A DNA stretch of 64,000 nt from Chthoniobacter sp. (GTDB taxonomy: Bacteria; Verrucomicrobiota; Verrucomicrobiia; Chthoniobacterales; Chthoniobacteraceae): contig JAIOPH010000027.1 in the NCBI GenBank assembly GCA_021414005.1, positions 62,001-126,000 on the forward strand, given 5' to 3'. The notes under the pieces are model-generated. The model saw nothing but the letters and a program-made list of their open reading frames with translations. It was not told the DNA's origin and did no database searches. This document shows positions 26,224-33,358 of the stretch, one piece after another. The first letter of the stretch is position 1; every line of letters starts with the position of its first letter. The position numbers were made by a program, and so were the translations under genes.

Positions 26224-26887
26224 AACGTCTGAGGGTATTGCAGGGCACCGTCTCGCCCTCGCGGCTGACGCTGTTTTTGCAATGCCGGCTGAAGTTCTAC
26301 TTCCGCTACGTGGCGCAGATCGCCAAGCCGAAGACGCCCGCGCTGCATGTCGGCAGCTCGGTGCATGGCGTACTCAAGGCCTGGAACAAGGCGCGCTGGC
26401 GGCAGCAGCCGCTTACCCTCATGCAACTCCATGACGCCTACGCTCAGGCGTGGGCGGACGAGGAGGAACCGGTAACGTGGGCGGCGGGCGAGGAGGCGGC
26501 GGAAAAGCAGACCGGCTGGCGGCTCGTGGAAACCGACTTCCGCGAAGCGAACATCCCGGACTCGGTCAAACCCGACGCCGTGGAAATCCCGGTCGAAACG
26601 GACCTCGCCGCGCTGGCCTGCCGGTGCTGATCGGCGTACTCGATCTCATCCAGACGGGTCGGATCATCGACTTCAAAACGTCGTCCACCACACCCCACGC
26701 GGAAAAGGTCGCCCACACCACCGCGGTCCAGACGAGCAGCTACGCCGTCCTGTATCGCGAAGCCATCGCCGGTCTCACCAAACTCGCCGACGCACTCAAA
26801 CATGCGCAACGCGAGAGCAAGGCCAGTGACAAAGACATTCAGTCCGTGCGGCAGACCCTCCGCTCGCTCCAGAGCGTCCGCATCTAG
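26224..26887 (+). pseudogene. Frameshifted PD-(D/E)XK (RecB-like) nuclease remnant
   Basis: The first frame gives VSPSRLTLFLQCRLKFYFRYVAQI and ALHVGSSVHGVLKAWNKARW, typical of the N-terminus of RecB/Cas4-like PD-(D/E)XK nucleases, and runs to a stop at about 26630. The reading then continues in the next frame as PVLIGVLDLIQTGRIIDFKTSS, carrying the catalytic D and IDFK motif, and QTSSYAVLYREAIAG. One base lost or gained near 26620 explains the break. After that, the sequence (LTKLADALKHAQRESKASDK...) no longer looks like the family, and the expected C-terminal Cys-rich part is absent. Residue of a mobile element or prophage beside a tRNA gene. Confidence 0.7.
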
Positions 26888-27213
26888 CCCGCGAGTAGAA
26901 GAACCGCGAAGTGCCGCACACGCTGCCGGGTCGGATGGACGCAAGTCTGTCCGACCCGGCTTCGTTAACGGGCCGCACCAACCAGAAAGGCCCCCACCCA
27001 CAGCCGCCCGCCTCGAATGAGTCGGTGATCAGCGAAATCAGGAAAGAAATTCTGGAGCAGACATTGGCTATGCCGCTCGCGGGCCGACGTCCTCAAACAA
27101 CGCCGAACGGTGCCGAATTTCGCCGGATACGTTATGCATACTTGTTATGCATTCACTCCATCGAAGCGTATGCTCTATTTTTAAGTATCTGTATTCCGGT
27201 GATTTAAAAATAC
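26888..27213. other. Gene-free stretch between nuclease remnant and tRNA-Glu
   Basis: No supported gene. It contains a strong hairpin (26925-26960) and becomes AT-rich towards the tRNA, with a short direct repeat TTATGCAT at about 27130 and 27145. No copy of the tRNA 3' end that could serve as a second attachment site was found to the left. Confidence 0.5.
26925..26960 (+). terminator. Long GC-rich hairpin, possible terminator of the remnant genes
   Basis: A 16-base arm (GCCGGGTCGGATGGAC) pairs with GTCTGTCCGACCCGGC around a GCAA tetraloop; the outer 11 pairs are perfect. The bases that follow (TTCGTT) are only partly T-rich, so termination is likely but not certain. It lies 37 bases after the nuclease remnant. 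Confidence 0.55.
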
Positions 27214-27288
27214 TGGTGACCCTAACGGGATTCGAACCCGTGTTACTCCCGTGAAAGGGGAGTGTCCTAACCACTGGACGATAGGGTC
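27214..27288 (-). tRNA. tRNA-Glu (anticodon UUC)
   Basis: On the minus strand a 75-base tRNA begins GACCCTATCGTCCAG and ends with TAGGGTCACCA, CCA encoded. The anticodon stem-loop CTCCCCTTTCACGGGAG shows UUC in the loop; the T arm is ACGGGTTCGAATCCCGT. The 7-bp acceptor stem (GACCCTA/TAGGGTC) is perfect. Its 3' end faces the decayed island at 25.7-26.9 kb, the usual side for integrated elements. Confidence 0.97.
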
Positions 27289-27392
27289 TTTTCTTGGAAA
27301 AGAGGGAGGGAAGATGGTGGCGGGCTCTGGACCTTGCAAGGAGTTTCTTGGTCGCCCTCGGGGACTGCGGTGAAGCCGGCCGGGCGGAAAAT

Positions 27393-28088
27393 TTAGCGAT
27401 CCGGCGCGGGCAGGCAGGGCCGGATGATTTCGGTCCAGAGTTTGTAGCCTGCAGCGTTCATGTGGAGCTGATCGGGGCTGAAAATCTCCGGGCGTGGGAG
27501 ACCATCGTCGCCGAGCATGCGGGGGAAGACGTTGATGAATTTCATGCGCGGCTGGCCCTTGATGAAGGTCTCGATGGCGGCGTTCACGACGCGCACTTTT
27601 TCCACCTGCGCCCAGCGCGCGGGATTGCCGGCGCTGGAAATGTAGGCGATTTCGGCGTCGGGCAGACGCGCGCGGACTTTGGTGGCGAACGCTCGAAAAT
27701 CCGCAATGACGTGTTCCGGCGACTGGCCGGCGTTGAGGTCATTACCGCCAGCGTAGAGCACGACCATTCGCGGCTCGTAGGGGAAGATGATGCGGTCTGC
27801 GAAATGAGTGCTGTCGGCTATTTCCGAGCCGCCGAAGCCGCGGTTGAGGACGCGATGTTGCGGGAAATCCTGCGCGAGTGTTTTCCACAGCCGGATGCTG
27901 GAACTGCCGACAAAAACAATGCCGCCTTTGGCCGGCGGATGCTGCGCGTCGGTTTGCTCGAAGGCCGCGATTTCCTTTTCCCATTTCGCGTAGTCGTGCG
28001 GTTTGGCGGGCACTTTGTCGTCGGCGCGCACGGCGGGCGCGAGGGCGAGAAAGGCAAGAGCGGCGAGACGGAGCAGGAGTGTGGGCAT
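27393..28088 (-). CDS. Secreted SGNH/GDSL-type hydrolase
   Basis: A 231-residue exported esterase-like enzyme: signal peptide MPTLLLRLAALAFLALAPAVRA, then the SGNH blocks in order: GGIVFVGSSSIRLW (nucleophile Ser in block I), NRGFGGSEIADS (Gly, block II), YAGGNDLNAG (Asn, block III) and SPDQLHMNAAGY (Asp and His, block V). Members hydrolyse esters such as acetylated sugars or lipids. The start at 28088 gives the signal peptide and lies 12 bases after the stop of the acyltransferase gene, so the two form a small operon. The substrate cannot be read from sequence. Confidence 0.9.
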   Translation of the reverse strand: MPTLLLRLAALAFLALAPAVRADDKVPAKPHDYAKWEKEIAAFEQTDAQHPPAKGGIVFVGSSSIRLWKTLAQDFPQHRVLNRGFGGSEIADSTHFADRIIFPYEPRMVVLYAGGNDLNAGQSPEHVIADFRAFATKVRARLPDAEIAYISSAGNPARWAQVEKVRVVNAAIETFIKGQPRMKFINVFPRMLGDDGLPRPEIFSPDQLHMNAAGYKLWTEIIRPCLPAPDR

Positions 28089-28099
28089 GATGGGTGGAC

Positions 28100-28822
28100 T
28101 CAGCGTTTCACGTCGCGCAGGGCGACGACGGCGGCTTCGAGGCGGGTGGCGATTTCCTCCCAGCCGGGACGCGCATTCGGCACGTCGCCAAACGTGAGCG
28201 GCGGGCCGATGCGCAGTCCGATGGGCGTGGGCCGCGGCAGTTTGGTCTCGGGGCGAAAGGCGTGAAACGCGCCCTCGATCCAGCACGGCACCACGGGCAC
28301 CGGCGCGCCGGCGATCATCATGCCGAGGCCGGGCTTGAAGGGATTCATGGTCCCGTCGCGGCTGCGTTTGCCTTCGGGAAAAAGCAGGTAGATCGCGGGG
28401 TCGCCGATGAGCCGGTCGCGCAGCTCCTGCATGGCGTGGGAGCCGCAGCGCTTCCGCCACATGGGCAGCGCATTAAGCATCATGGCGGAGAATGCGGACA
28501 CGACGGGCGTTTCAAAAAACACGTCTCCCGCCGCGATGGGAAACGCGTGCCGCCGCAGCCGCCACGGCAGCGCCGCGCCGAGCGTGAGCACATCGAGATG
28601 GCTCGAGTGGTTGGCGATCATCACGAAAGGCGGCTTCACCGGAATGTGCTCCGCGCCCTCCACGCGCAGCCGGTGGTAGCCGCGCAAATACGCGCGCACC
28701 GCCACCCGCCACGCGGCCTGCGTCACCATGGCGGCGAGCCCGGCCTCGCGCTTCAGGCTGCGCAAGCCCGCGTGCGGATCGAGCCCCTGATCGCCGGCTG
28801 GCTGGTATTTCCACTCGTCCAT
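28100..28822 (-). CDS. 1-acyl-sn-glycerol-3-phosphate acyltransferase (PlsC family)
   Basis: A 240-residue membrane-associated acyltransferase of phospholipid synthesis. It has the catalytic HX4D box (NHSSHLD) at about residue 71, the FPEGKRSRDG motif at about 150, and the later PVVPCWIEGAFHAF block. It transfers an acyl chain to lysophosphatidate. The first gene of a pair with the SGNH hydrolase downstream, divergent from the glutaminase gene 219 bases away. PlsC homologues also act on other lipids, so the exact acceptor is inferred. Confidence 0.88.
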   Translation of the reverse strand: MDEWKYQPAGDQGLDPHAGLRSLKREAGLAAMVTQAAWRVAVRAYLRGYHRLRVEGAEHIPVKPPFVMIANHSSHLDVLTLGAALPWRLRRHAFPIAAGDVFFETPVVSAFSAMMLNALPMWRKRCGSHAMQELRDRLIGDPAIYLLFPEGKRSRDGTMNPFKPGLGMMIAGAPVPVVPCWIEGAFHAFRPETKLPRPTPIGLRIGPPLTFGDVPNARPGWEEIATRLEAAVVALRDVKR

Positions 28823-29041
28823 TACGACGCAGTTTTCACGGCAACGATGCGGCGCAGACGTCCGGCAGATTTCTTCATGGCCGGGAGCAAAGCGATCCCG
28901 CCACTATCATGCAACTCTCGCCACCACGCCGCCCGCGACGTGGTTCTGCGTTGGTGCGGCGGGCGCGCCTGTTCGCACTTGTTTTGTCCGCGCACTCGCG
29001 CACCTTGCGCCGCGCCTCCGGGCAACCATGCCGTGCGTACC

Positions 29042-30883
29042 ATGACCTCCGAGCAAACACCGTCCTCACCCATCCACGACCAGCTCGCAGAGCTGCACCG
29101 CGAATACTCCGCGATCCACGACGGCGAAGTCGCCACCTACATTCCCGAACTGGGAAAGGCCAACCCCGACTGGTTCGGCATCTGCGTCGTCACCACCAAT
29201 GGCGGCATCTACGAAGTCGGCGACTCGCGGCAGGAATTCACCATCCAGTCGCTTTCGAAGCCCTTCGTTTATGGTCTCGCGCTCGAAGATCACGGACGCG
29301 CCGAGGTGCTGGGCAAAGTCGGCGTCGAACCCACCGGCGACGCCTTCAATTCCATCTCGCTCGATCCCGTCACCGGCTGCCCGCGCAATCCCATGATCAA
29401 CGCCGGCGCGATCGCCAGCACCGGCCTCGTCGAGGGCTTCACCGACGACGCGCGCCTCCGCCGCATATTGGAAATGTTTGCGCATTACGCCGGTCGGGAG
29501 TTGTCCATCGACCCGCAGGTCTATGCGTCCGAGAGCGCCACCGGCCATCGCAACCGCGCCATCGGTCACATGCTGCGCAACTTCGGCATCCTCGCCGGCG
29601 ACCCCATGCCGGTGGTGGAAACCTACTTCCAGCAATGCGCCATTCTGGGCCACTGCCGCGACCTCGCCACGATGGCCGCCACCCTGGCCAACCGCGGCGT
29701 CAACCCGCTTACCGGCGAGCAGGCCATCCGCGGCGAATACGTTGAAAGCGTGCTCGGAGTCATGGGCACCTGCGGCATGTACGACTACGCCGGCGAGTGG
29801 CTTTATGAAGTGGGCATGCCGGCGAAAAGCGGTGTCGCCGGCGGCGTCATCGCGGTCCTGCCCGGCCAGCTCGGCATCGGCGTCTTCTCGCCACGGCTCG
29901 ACAGCAAAGGCAACAGCGTGCGCGGCATCCGTGTGTGCAGCGCCCTCTCCCGGCGCTGGGATCTGCACCTTTTCAATCGTCCCGGCATCGGCAAAGCCGC
30001 CATCCGCCTGCGCCTGAACGGGGCCGAATACAACTCCAGCCGCATACGCCCCAAGGCCGAAGCCGCCGCGCTCCGCGAGCACGGCGAGGCCATCCAAATT
30101 ATTCAACTCCAGAGCAACCTCGTCTTCGCCACCGCCGAATTCATCGTCCGCGAACTCACCGAACTGAACGGCCTCGAAAGCGTCGTCCTGGATTTCCGCC
30201 ACGTCCTTTCCGTCAACGAAAGCGCCGGTCACCTTTTTCACGACATCCTGCTCCGACTTCACGCCGCGGGCGTGACCGTCGTCTTCACCGGCGTGGAAAA
30301 GGCCACCTCCTTTCGCCGCCTCATGCGCGCCCGGCTCGGCGCGCGCTTCGAGGAATTGTTTCGCACCTTCGAGGAACTCGACCCTGCGCTCCAGTGGTGC
30401 GAGGATCGCCTCCTCGCGCGCCTCCTGCCCGACCTCCCGGACACCAGCATCGCCGTCACCCAGTACGCATTGCTCGATGGCCTGAGCCGCGAAGAAGTCG
30501 CCGTCGTGCAAAGCTTCTTCGAGCGCCGCACCTACCAGCCCGGCGAGACCATCATCCGCGCCGGCGAACCCGCGCGGGAACTTTTCCTCCTCTCGCGCGG
30601 CCTCGTCAGCGTCTATCTCCCGCTGGAAAACGACGCGCAGAAACGCCTCGCCACCTTCTCGCCCGGCATGGCCTTCGGCGAAATGGCGGTCATCGACCGC
30701 GCCCCGCGCAGCGCCACCATCCTCGCCGACACTGAGGTCTCCTGCGACCTGCTCAGCATCGCGCGGCTCACCGCACTCGGCGTCACCCACCCGAAGATCA
30801 AAATCCGCCTCCTCGAAAACCTGAGCCTCGATCTTTGCCGCAAACTGCGGAAAGCCAACCGCGAGATCGCCCAGCTCGTCTGA
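29042..30883 (+). CDS. glsA: Glutaminase A fused to STAS and cyclic-nucleotide-binding domains
   Basis: A 613-residue three-domain protein. Residues 1-315 are a serine-dependent beta-lactamase-fold glutaminase (glutamine to glutamate plus ammonia) with IQSLSKPF (Ser-x-x-Lys), NPMINAGAI, SESATGHRNRAI, GTCGMYDYAG and GMPAKSGVAGGV. Residues about 340-450 form a STAS domain (VVLDFRHVLSVNESAGHLFHDILLRL), and about 480-600 a Crp-type cNMP-binding domain (GETIIRAGEPARELFLLSRGLVSVYL, GMAFGEMAVIDRAPRSATILADTE). This suggests a regulated enzyme sensing a nucleotide or anchored to a partner. E. coli GlsA has only the first domain (about 310 residues). The start was placed at 29042 from the family N-terminus; the frame is open far upstream but matches nothing there. 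Confidence 0.93.
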   Translation: MTSEQTPSSPIHDQLAELHREYSAIHDGEVATYIPELGKANPDWFGICVVTTNGGIYEVGDSRQEFTIQSLSKPFVYGLALEDHGRAEVLGKVGVEPTGDAFNSISLDPVTGCPRNPMINAGAIASTGLVEGFTDDARLRRILEMFAHYAGRELSIDPQVYASESATGHRNRAIGHMLRNFGILAGDPMPVVETYFQQCAILGHCRDLATMAATLANRGVNPLTGEQAIRGEYVESVLGVMGTCGMYDYAGEWLYEVGMPAKSGVAGGVIAVLPGQLGIGVFSPRLDSKGNSVRGIRVCSALSRRWDLHLFNRPGIGKAAIRLRLNGAEYNSSRIRPKAEAAALREHGEAIQIIQLQSNLVFATAEFIVRELTELNGLESVVLDFRHVLSVNESAGHLFHDILLRLHAAGVTVVFTGVEKATSFRRLMRARLGARFEELFRTFEELDPALQWCEDRLLARLLPDLPDTSIAVTQYALLDGLSREEVAVVQSFFERRTYQPGETIIRAGEPARELFLLSRGLVSVYLPLENDAQKRLATFSPGMAFGEMAVIDRAPRSATILADTEVSCDLLSIARLTALGVTHPKIKIRLLENLSLDLCRKLRKANREIAQLV

Positions 30884-30896
30884 GCCCGGCGCGCCT

Positions 30897-31283
30897 TCAA
30901 CCCCGCGCCGCCACGCTTTTCCAAATCGGCACGTCGGCTTTCATCCGGTCGATCGCGGTGGCGAGAAAACGCAGCGCCTCGCCGCGGTGAGCGGAGAGCA
31001 CGCGAACGAAAAGCGACGCCTCGCCGACCGGCACCCAGCCCAGGCGGTGAATGAAAACCACGGCGGCACACGGATGCACGGCGTTGAGTTCATTGAAAAT
31101 GCGCGCGAGTTCGCGCGTGGCCATCGGTTCGTACGCCTCGTAGTGCAGCCCGGCGAGCGCGCGGTCGTGCTCGGTTTCGCGCACGAGGCCGGCAAATTCC
31201 ACGCACGCGCCGACTTCATGCGAGGGCAGCGCGAGCGCGGGCACCACGATGACGGACTTCGTGAAGGCGATGTGCGTTTCCAT
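30897..31283 (-). CDS. moaE: Molybdopterin synthase large subunit MoaE
   Basis: A 128-residue MoaE. With MoaD it inserts the dithiolene sulfurs that turn precursor Z (cPMP) into molybdopterin. Recognisable blocks: GACVEFAGLVRETEHDR, LHYEAYEPMATRELARI, AVVFIHRLGWVPVGEASLFVRVLSAHR and a C-terminal DRMKADVPIWK with the catalytic Lys residues. It starts 4 bases after moaD stops, and converges with glsA 13 bases away. Confidence 0.95.
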   Translation of the reverse strand: METHIAFTKSVIVVPALALPSHEVGACVEFAGLVRETEHDRALAGLHYEAYEPMATRELARIFNELNAVHPCAAVVFIHRLGWVPVGEASLFVRVLSAHRGEALRFLATAIDRMKADVPIWKSVAARG

Positions 31284-31287
31284 CGGA

Positions 31288-31518
31288 TCAGCCGCCGCTC
31301 ACCGGCGGGATGAGGGCGATCTCCGCGGCCGTGCCCACTGGCGCGTCCCAGTCGGCATAGACGCAATCCACCGCCACGCGCAGCGTCGCCGGATCAAGCG
31401 CCGGAGCAAGCCGCGCGAGGATGGCCCGCGGCGTTTCCTCGGGCTCGCAGTCGATCCCGCGCTCGCGGAAGCCGAGCACATCGGCGGCCTGGGCAAAGGC
31501 GAGGAGTTTCACGGACAT
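31288..31518 (-). CDS. moaD: Molybdopterin synthase small subunit MoaD
   Basis: A 76-residue ubiquitin-like sulfur carrier ending in the required Gly-Gly (PPVSGG), which is thiocarboxylated and feeds sulfur to MoaE. N-terminal VKLLAFAQAADVLGF is a typical beta-grasp opening. First gene of a moaDE pair divergent from moeA, with only 48 bases between the two starts. Confidence 0.93.
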   Translation of the reverse strand: MSVKLLAFAQAADVLGFRERGIDCEPEETPRAILARLAPALDPATLRVAVDCVYADWDAPVGTAAEIALIPPVSGG

Positions 31519-31566
31519 GCGGAGCGGTGTAGCCGCGAACCGCGGATGCCGCTACTACTTCGTGCC

Positions 31567-32763
31567 ATGATTTCTCTCGCCGAAGCCCGCGCCCTCATCG
31601 CCGCCGCCGTGCCTCCGCTGGATGCCGCGCGCACGCCACTGGCGGAGGCGCATGGGCGCGTGCTGCGCGAGGACGTGGCCGCCGATACCGACCTGCCGGC
31701 CTTCGACCGCTCGGCCATGGATGGCTACGCGGTCGGCGCGGACGACGACTCGACGCGGTTTCGTGTGGTCGCCGAAATTCAGCCGGGAGCGGCCCCGGCG
31801 GTGGAAATCCGGCGCGGCGAGTGCGCGCGTATTTTCACGGGCGCAGCGCTGCCGCCCGGCGCGGGCCGCGTGCTCATGCAGGAGGATTGCTCGCGCGCGG
31901 CGGAGTGGATGACCCCGCAGCGGCGCGACGCGCGGGACTGGATTCGCCGCCGTGGCGAGGACGCCCGCGCGGGCGAGGTGCTGCTGCGCGCCGGGCACTG
32001 GCTGCGGGCCGGCGAAGTCTCGCTATTGGCGCAACTCGGCGCGGTGCAGCCGCTCGTTTCGCCCCGCGTGCGCGTGCGCCATTTCACCACCGGCAACGAA
32101 CTCGTCCCGCCCGCCATCACGCCAGGACCGGGACAGATTCGCGACTCGAATTCCGCGCTCATCGCCGCGCTGCTCGCGGAAAGCGGCGCGCAGCTCACCG
32201 GCCAGGCGCGCTGCGGCGATGCGCTCGACACGCTCATCGCCGCGATCGAAAGCGCGGGCGCGGAATGGGACACGCTGCTGCTCTCCGGCGGCGCGAGCGT
32301 GGGCGACTACGACTTTGGCGTGCGTGCCCTCGAAGCGCTCGGGTTCACGATTCATTTCCGGCAGATCAATCTCCGCCCCGGTAAACCGCTCGTCTTCGCC
32401 ACGCGCGAACGGCAACTCGCCTTCGTCATCCCCGGCAATCCTGTTTCGCACTTTGTCACCTACCACGTCGCCATCCGACTCGCTCTGGAGTGCCTCACCG
32501 GCGCGCGCCCTTCCTGGCCCCTTGCCTCTGCTGAACTCGCCACCGACCTGCCCGCGCAACCGCCCGGACGCGAAACATTTTGGCCCGCCCGCGTCTCGGC
32601 CACCTCGCACGGCCTTCGCGTCCACCCGCTCCCGTGGCAAAGCTCCGGCGACCTCCGCGGCCTCCTCGGAGCCAATGCCCTGCTCCCCCTCCCCCCCGCG
32701 GCGGGTCCGACCAAATTCGGCGAACCTGTGCCCGTGCTGCTGCTGGCGCTCGGGGGCGACTAA
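31567..32763 (+). CDS. moeA: Molybdopterin molybdotransferase MoeA
   Basis: A 398-residue MoeA that inserts molybdate into adenylylated molybdopterin. Domains in order: N-terminal MoeA region (ADTDLPAFDRSAMDGYAV, GECARIFTGAALPPGAGRVLMQED), the MoCF-binding domain at about 170-310 (TTGNELVPP, GQIRDSNSALIAALL, LLLSGGASVGDYDF, FRQINLRPGKPLVFA, FVIPGNPVSHFVTYHV), and a C-terminal beta domain. Divergent from moaDE, forming a small molybdenum cofactor locus; moaA, moaC and mobA are not in the window. The start at 31567 fits the family N-terminus. Confidence 0.95.
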   Translation: MISLAEARALIAAAVPPLDAARTPLAEAHGRVLREDVAADTDLPAFDRSAMDGYAVGADDDSTRFRVVAEIQPGAAPAVEIRRGECARIFTGAALPPGAGRVLMQEDCSRAAEWMTPQRRDARDWIRRRGEDARAGEVLLRAGHWLRAGEVSLLAQLGAVQPLVSPRVRVRHFTTGNELVPPAITPGPGQIRDSNSALIAALLAESGAQLTGQARCGDALDTLIAAIESAGAEWDTLLLSGGASVGDYDFGVRALEALGFTIHFRQINLRPGKPLVFATRERQLAFVIPGNPVSHFVTYHVAIRLALECLTGARPSWPLASAELATDLPAQPPGRETFWPARVSATSHGLRVHPLPWQSSGDLRGLLGANALLPLPPAAGPTKFGEPVPVLLLALGGD

Positions 32764-32867
32764 ACTCCCAGAGAGAACGAAGCCGTCAGAGGCCTGAAAG
32801 TGGCTTCCATGCTGCCTAAGAAGTTTGTTGCGACCTAATCTCACAATGTTACTTTCCCGCGCTCTAA

Positions 32868-33116
32868 ATGCCGTCCAAGTCCGTTAAATCCATCCTCACC
32901 CTGGCCAAAGCCAAAGTTGGCGAGCGGTTGCGTGTGTTGTCGATTTGCCCGGACTGCCCGGAGTGCGTGCGGCTGCGGGAGCTGGGTTTTTACGATCGCG
33001 CGGAGGTGCGGAAAATTTCGGACGGGGCGGCGATCATCTGCTCGCTGCTGGGCATGCGGGTGGCCATCGGGCGCGACCTCGGGGAGCATGTGCGCGTGGA
33101 GAGGATCGCTGCATGA
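32868..33116 (+). CDS. feoA: FeoA-family protein with an N-terminal CxxCxxC motif
   Basis: An 82-residue FeoA (SH3-like fold) that regulates or assists the FeoB ferrous-iron channel. The SH3 core is visible in CVRLRELGFYDRAEVRKI and RVAIGRDLGEHVRVE. Unlike most FeoAs it carries CPDCPEC (about residues 27-33), which could bind iron or a metal cluster. Its stop overlaps the next feoA start (ATGA), and the whole feoA-feoA-feoB-Cys-rich set is one operon. About 100 bases upstream are free of genes; no clear Fur box was seen. Confidence 0.9.
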   Translation: MPSKSVKSILTLAKAKVGERLRVLSICPDCPECVRLRELGFYDRAEVRKISDGAAIICSLLGMRVAIGRDLGEHVRVERIAA

Positions 33117-33355
33117 CGGCGGAAACGGGCGACGTTTTGAGCGGGCTGAAAATCGGTGAAAAGGCGCGCGTGGCGGGCTTCGATCTGCCGCCGGAGCATC
33201 GGCAGCGGCTGCTGGAAATGGGGCTGACCGTCGGTGCGGAATTTGAGGTCGTGCGCTTCGCGCCGATGGGCGACCCCATCGACATCAAAGTGCGCGGCTA
33301 TCATCTCTCGCTGCGCAAAAAGGAAGCGTCGGGCGTGCGCGTGACGCGGCTCTAA
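33113..33355 (+). CDS. feoA: FeoA-family protein (second copy)
   Basis: An 80-residue FeoA with the standard pattern: LSGLKIGEKARVAGF, RQRLLEMGLTVGAEFEVVRFAPMGDPIDIKVRGYHLSLRKKEA. This copy is the canonical form, without the cysteine cluster of the first. The start overlaps the upstream stop by 4 bases and the stop lies 3 bases before feoB. Confidence 0.95.
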   Translation: MTAETGDVLSGLKIGEKARVAGFDLPPEHRQRLLEMGLTVGAEFEVVRFAPMGDPIDIKVRGYHLSLRKKEASGVRVTRL

Positions 33356-33358
33356 GTC

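Noticed and set aside
28094..29041. N-terminal extension of the glutaminase frame by 316 codons
   Set aside because: It is antisense to the acyltransferase gene and has no family match; the glutaminase family begins near 29042.
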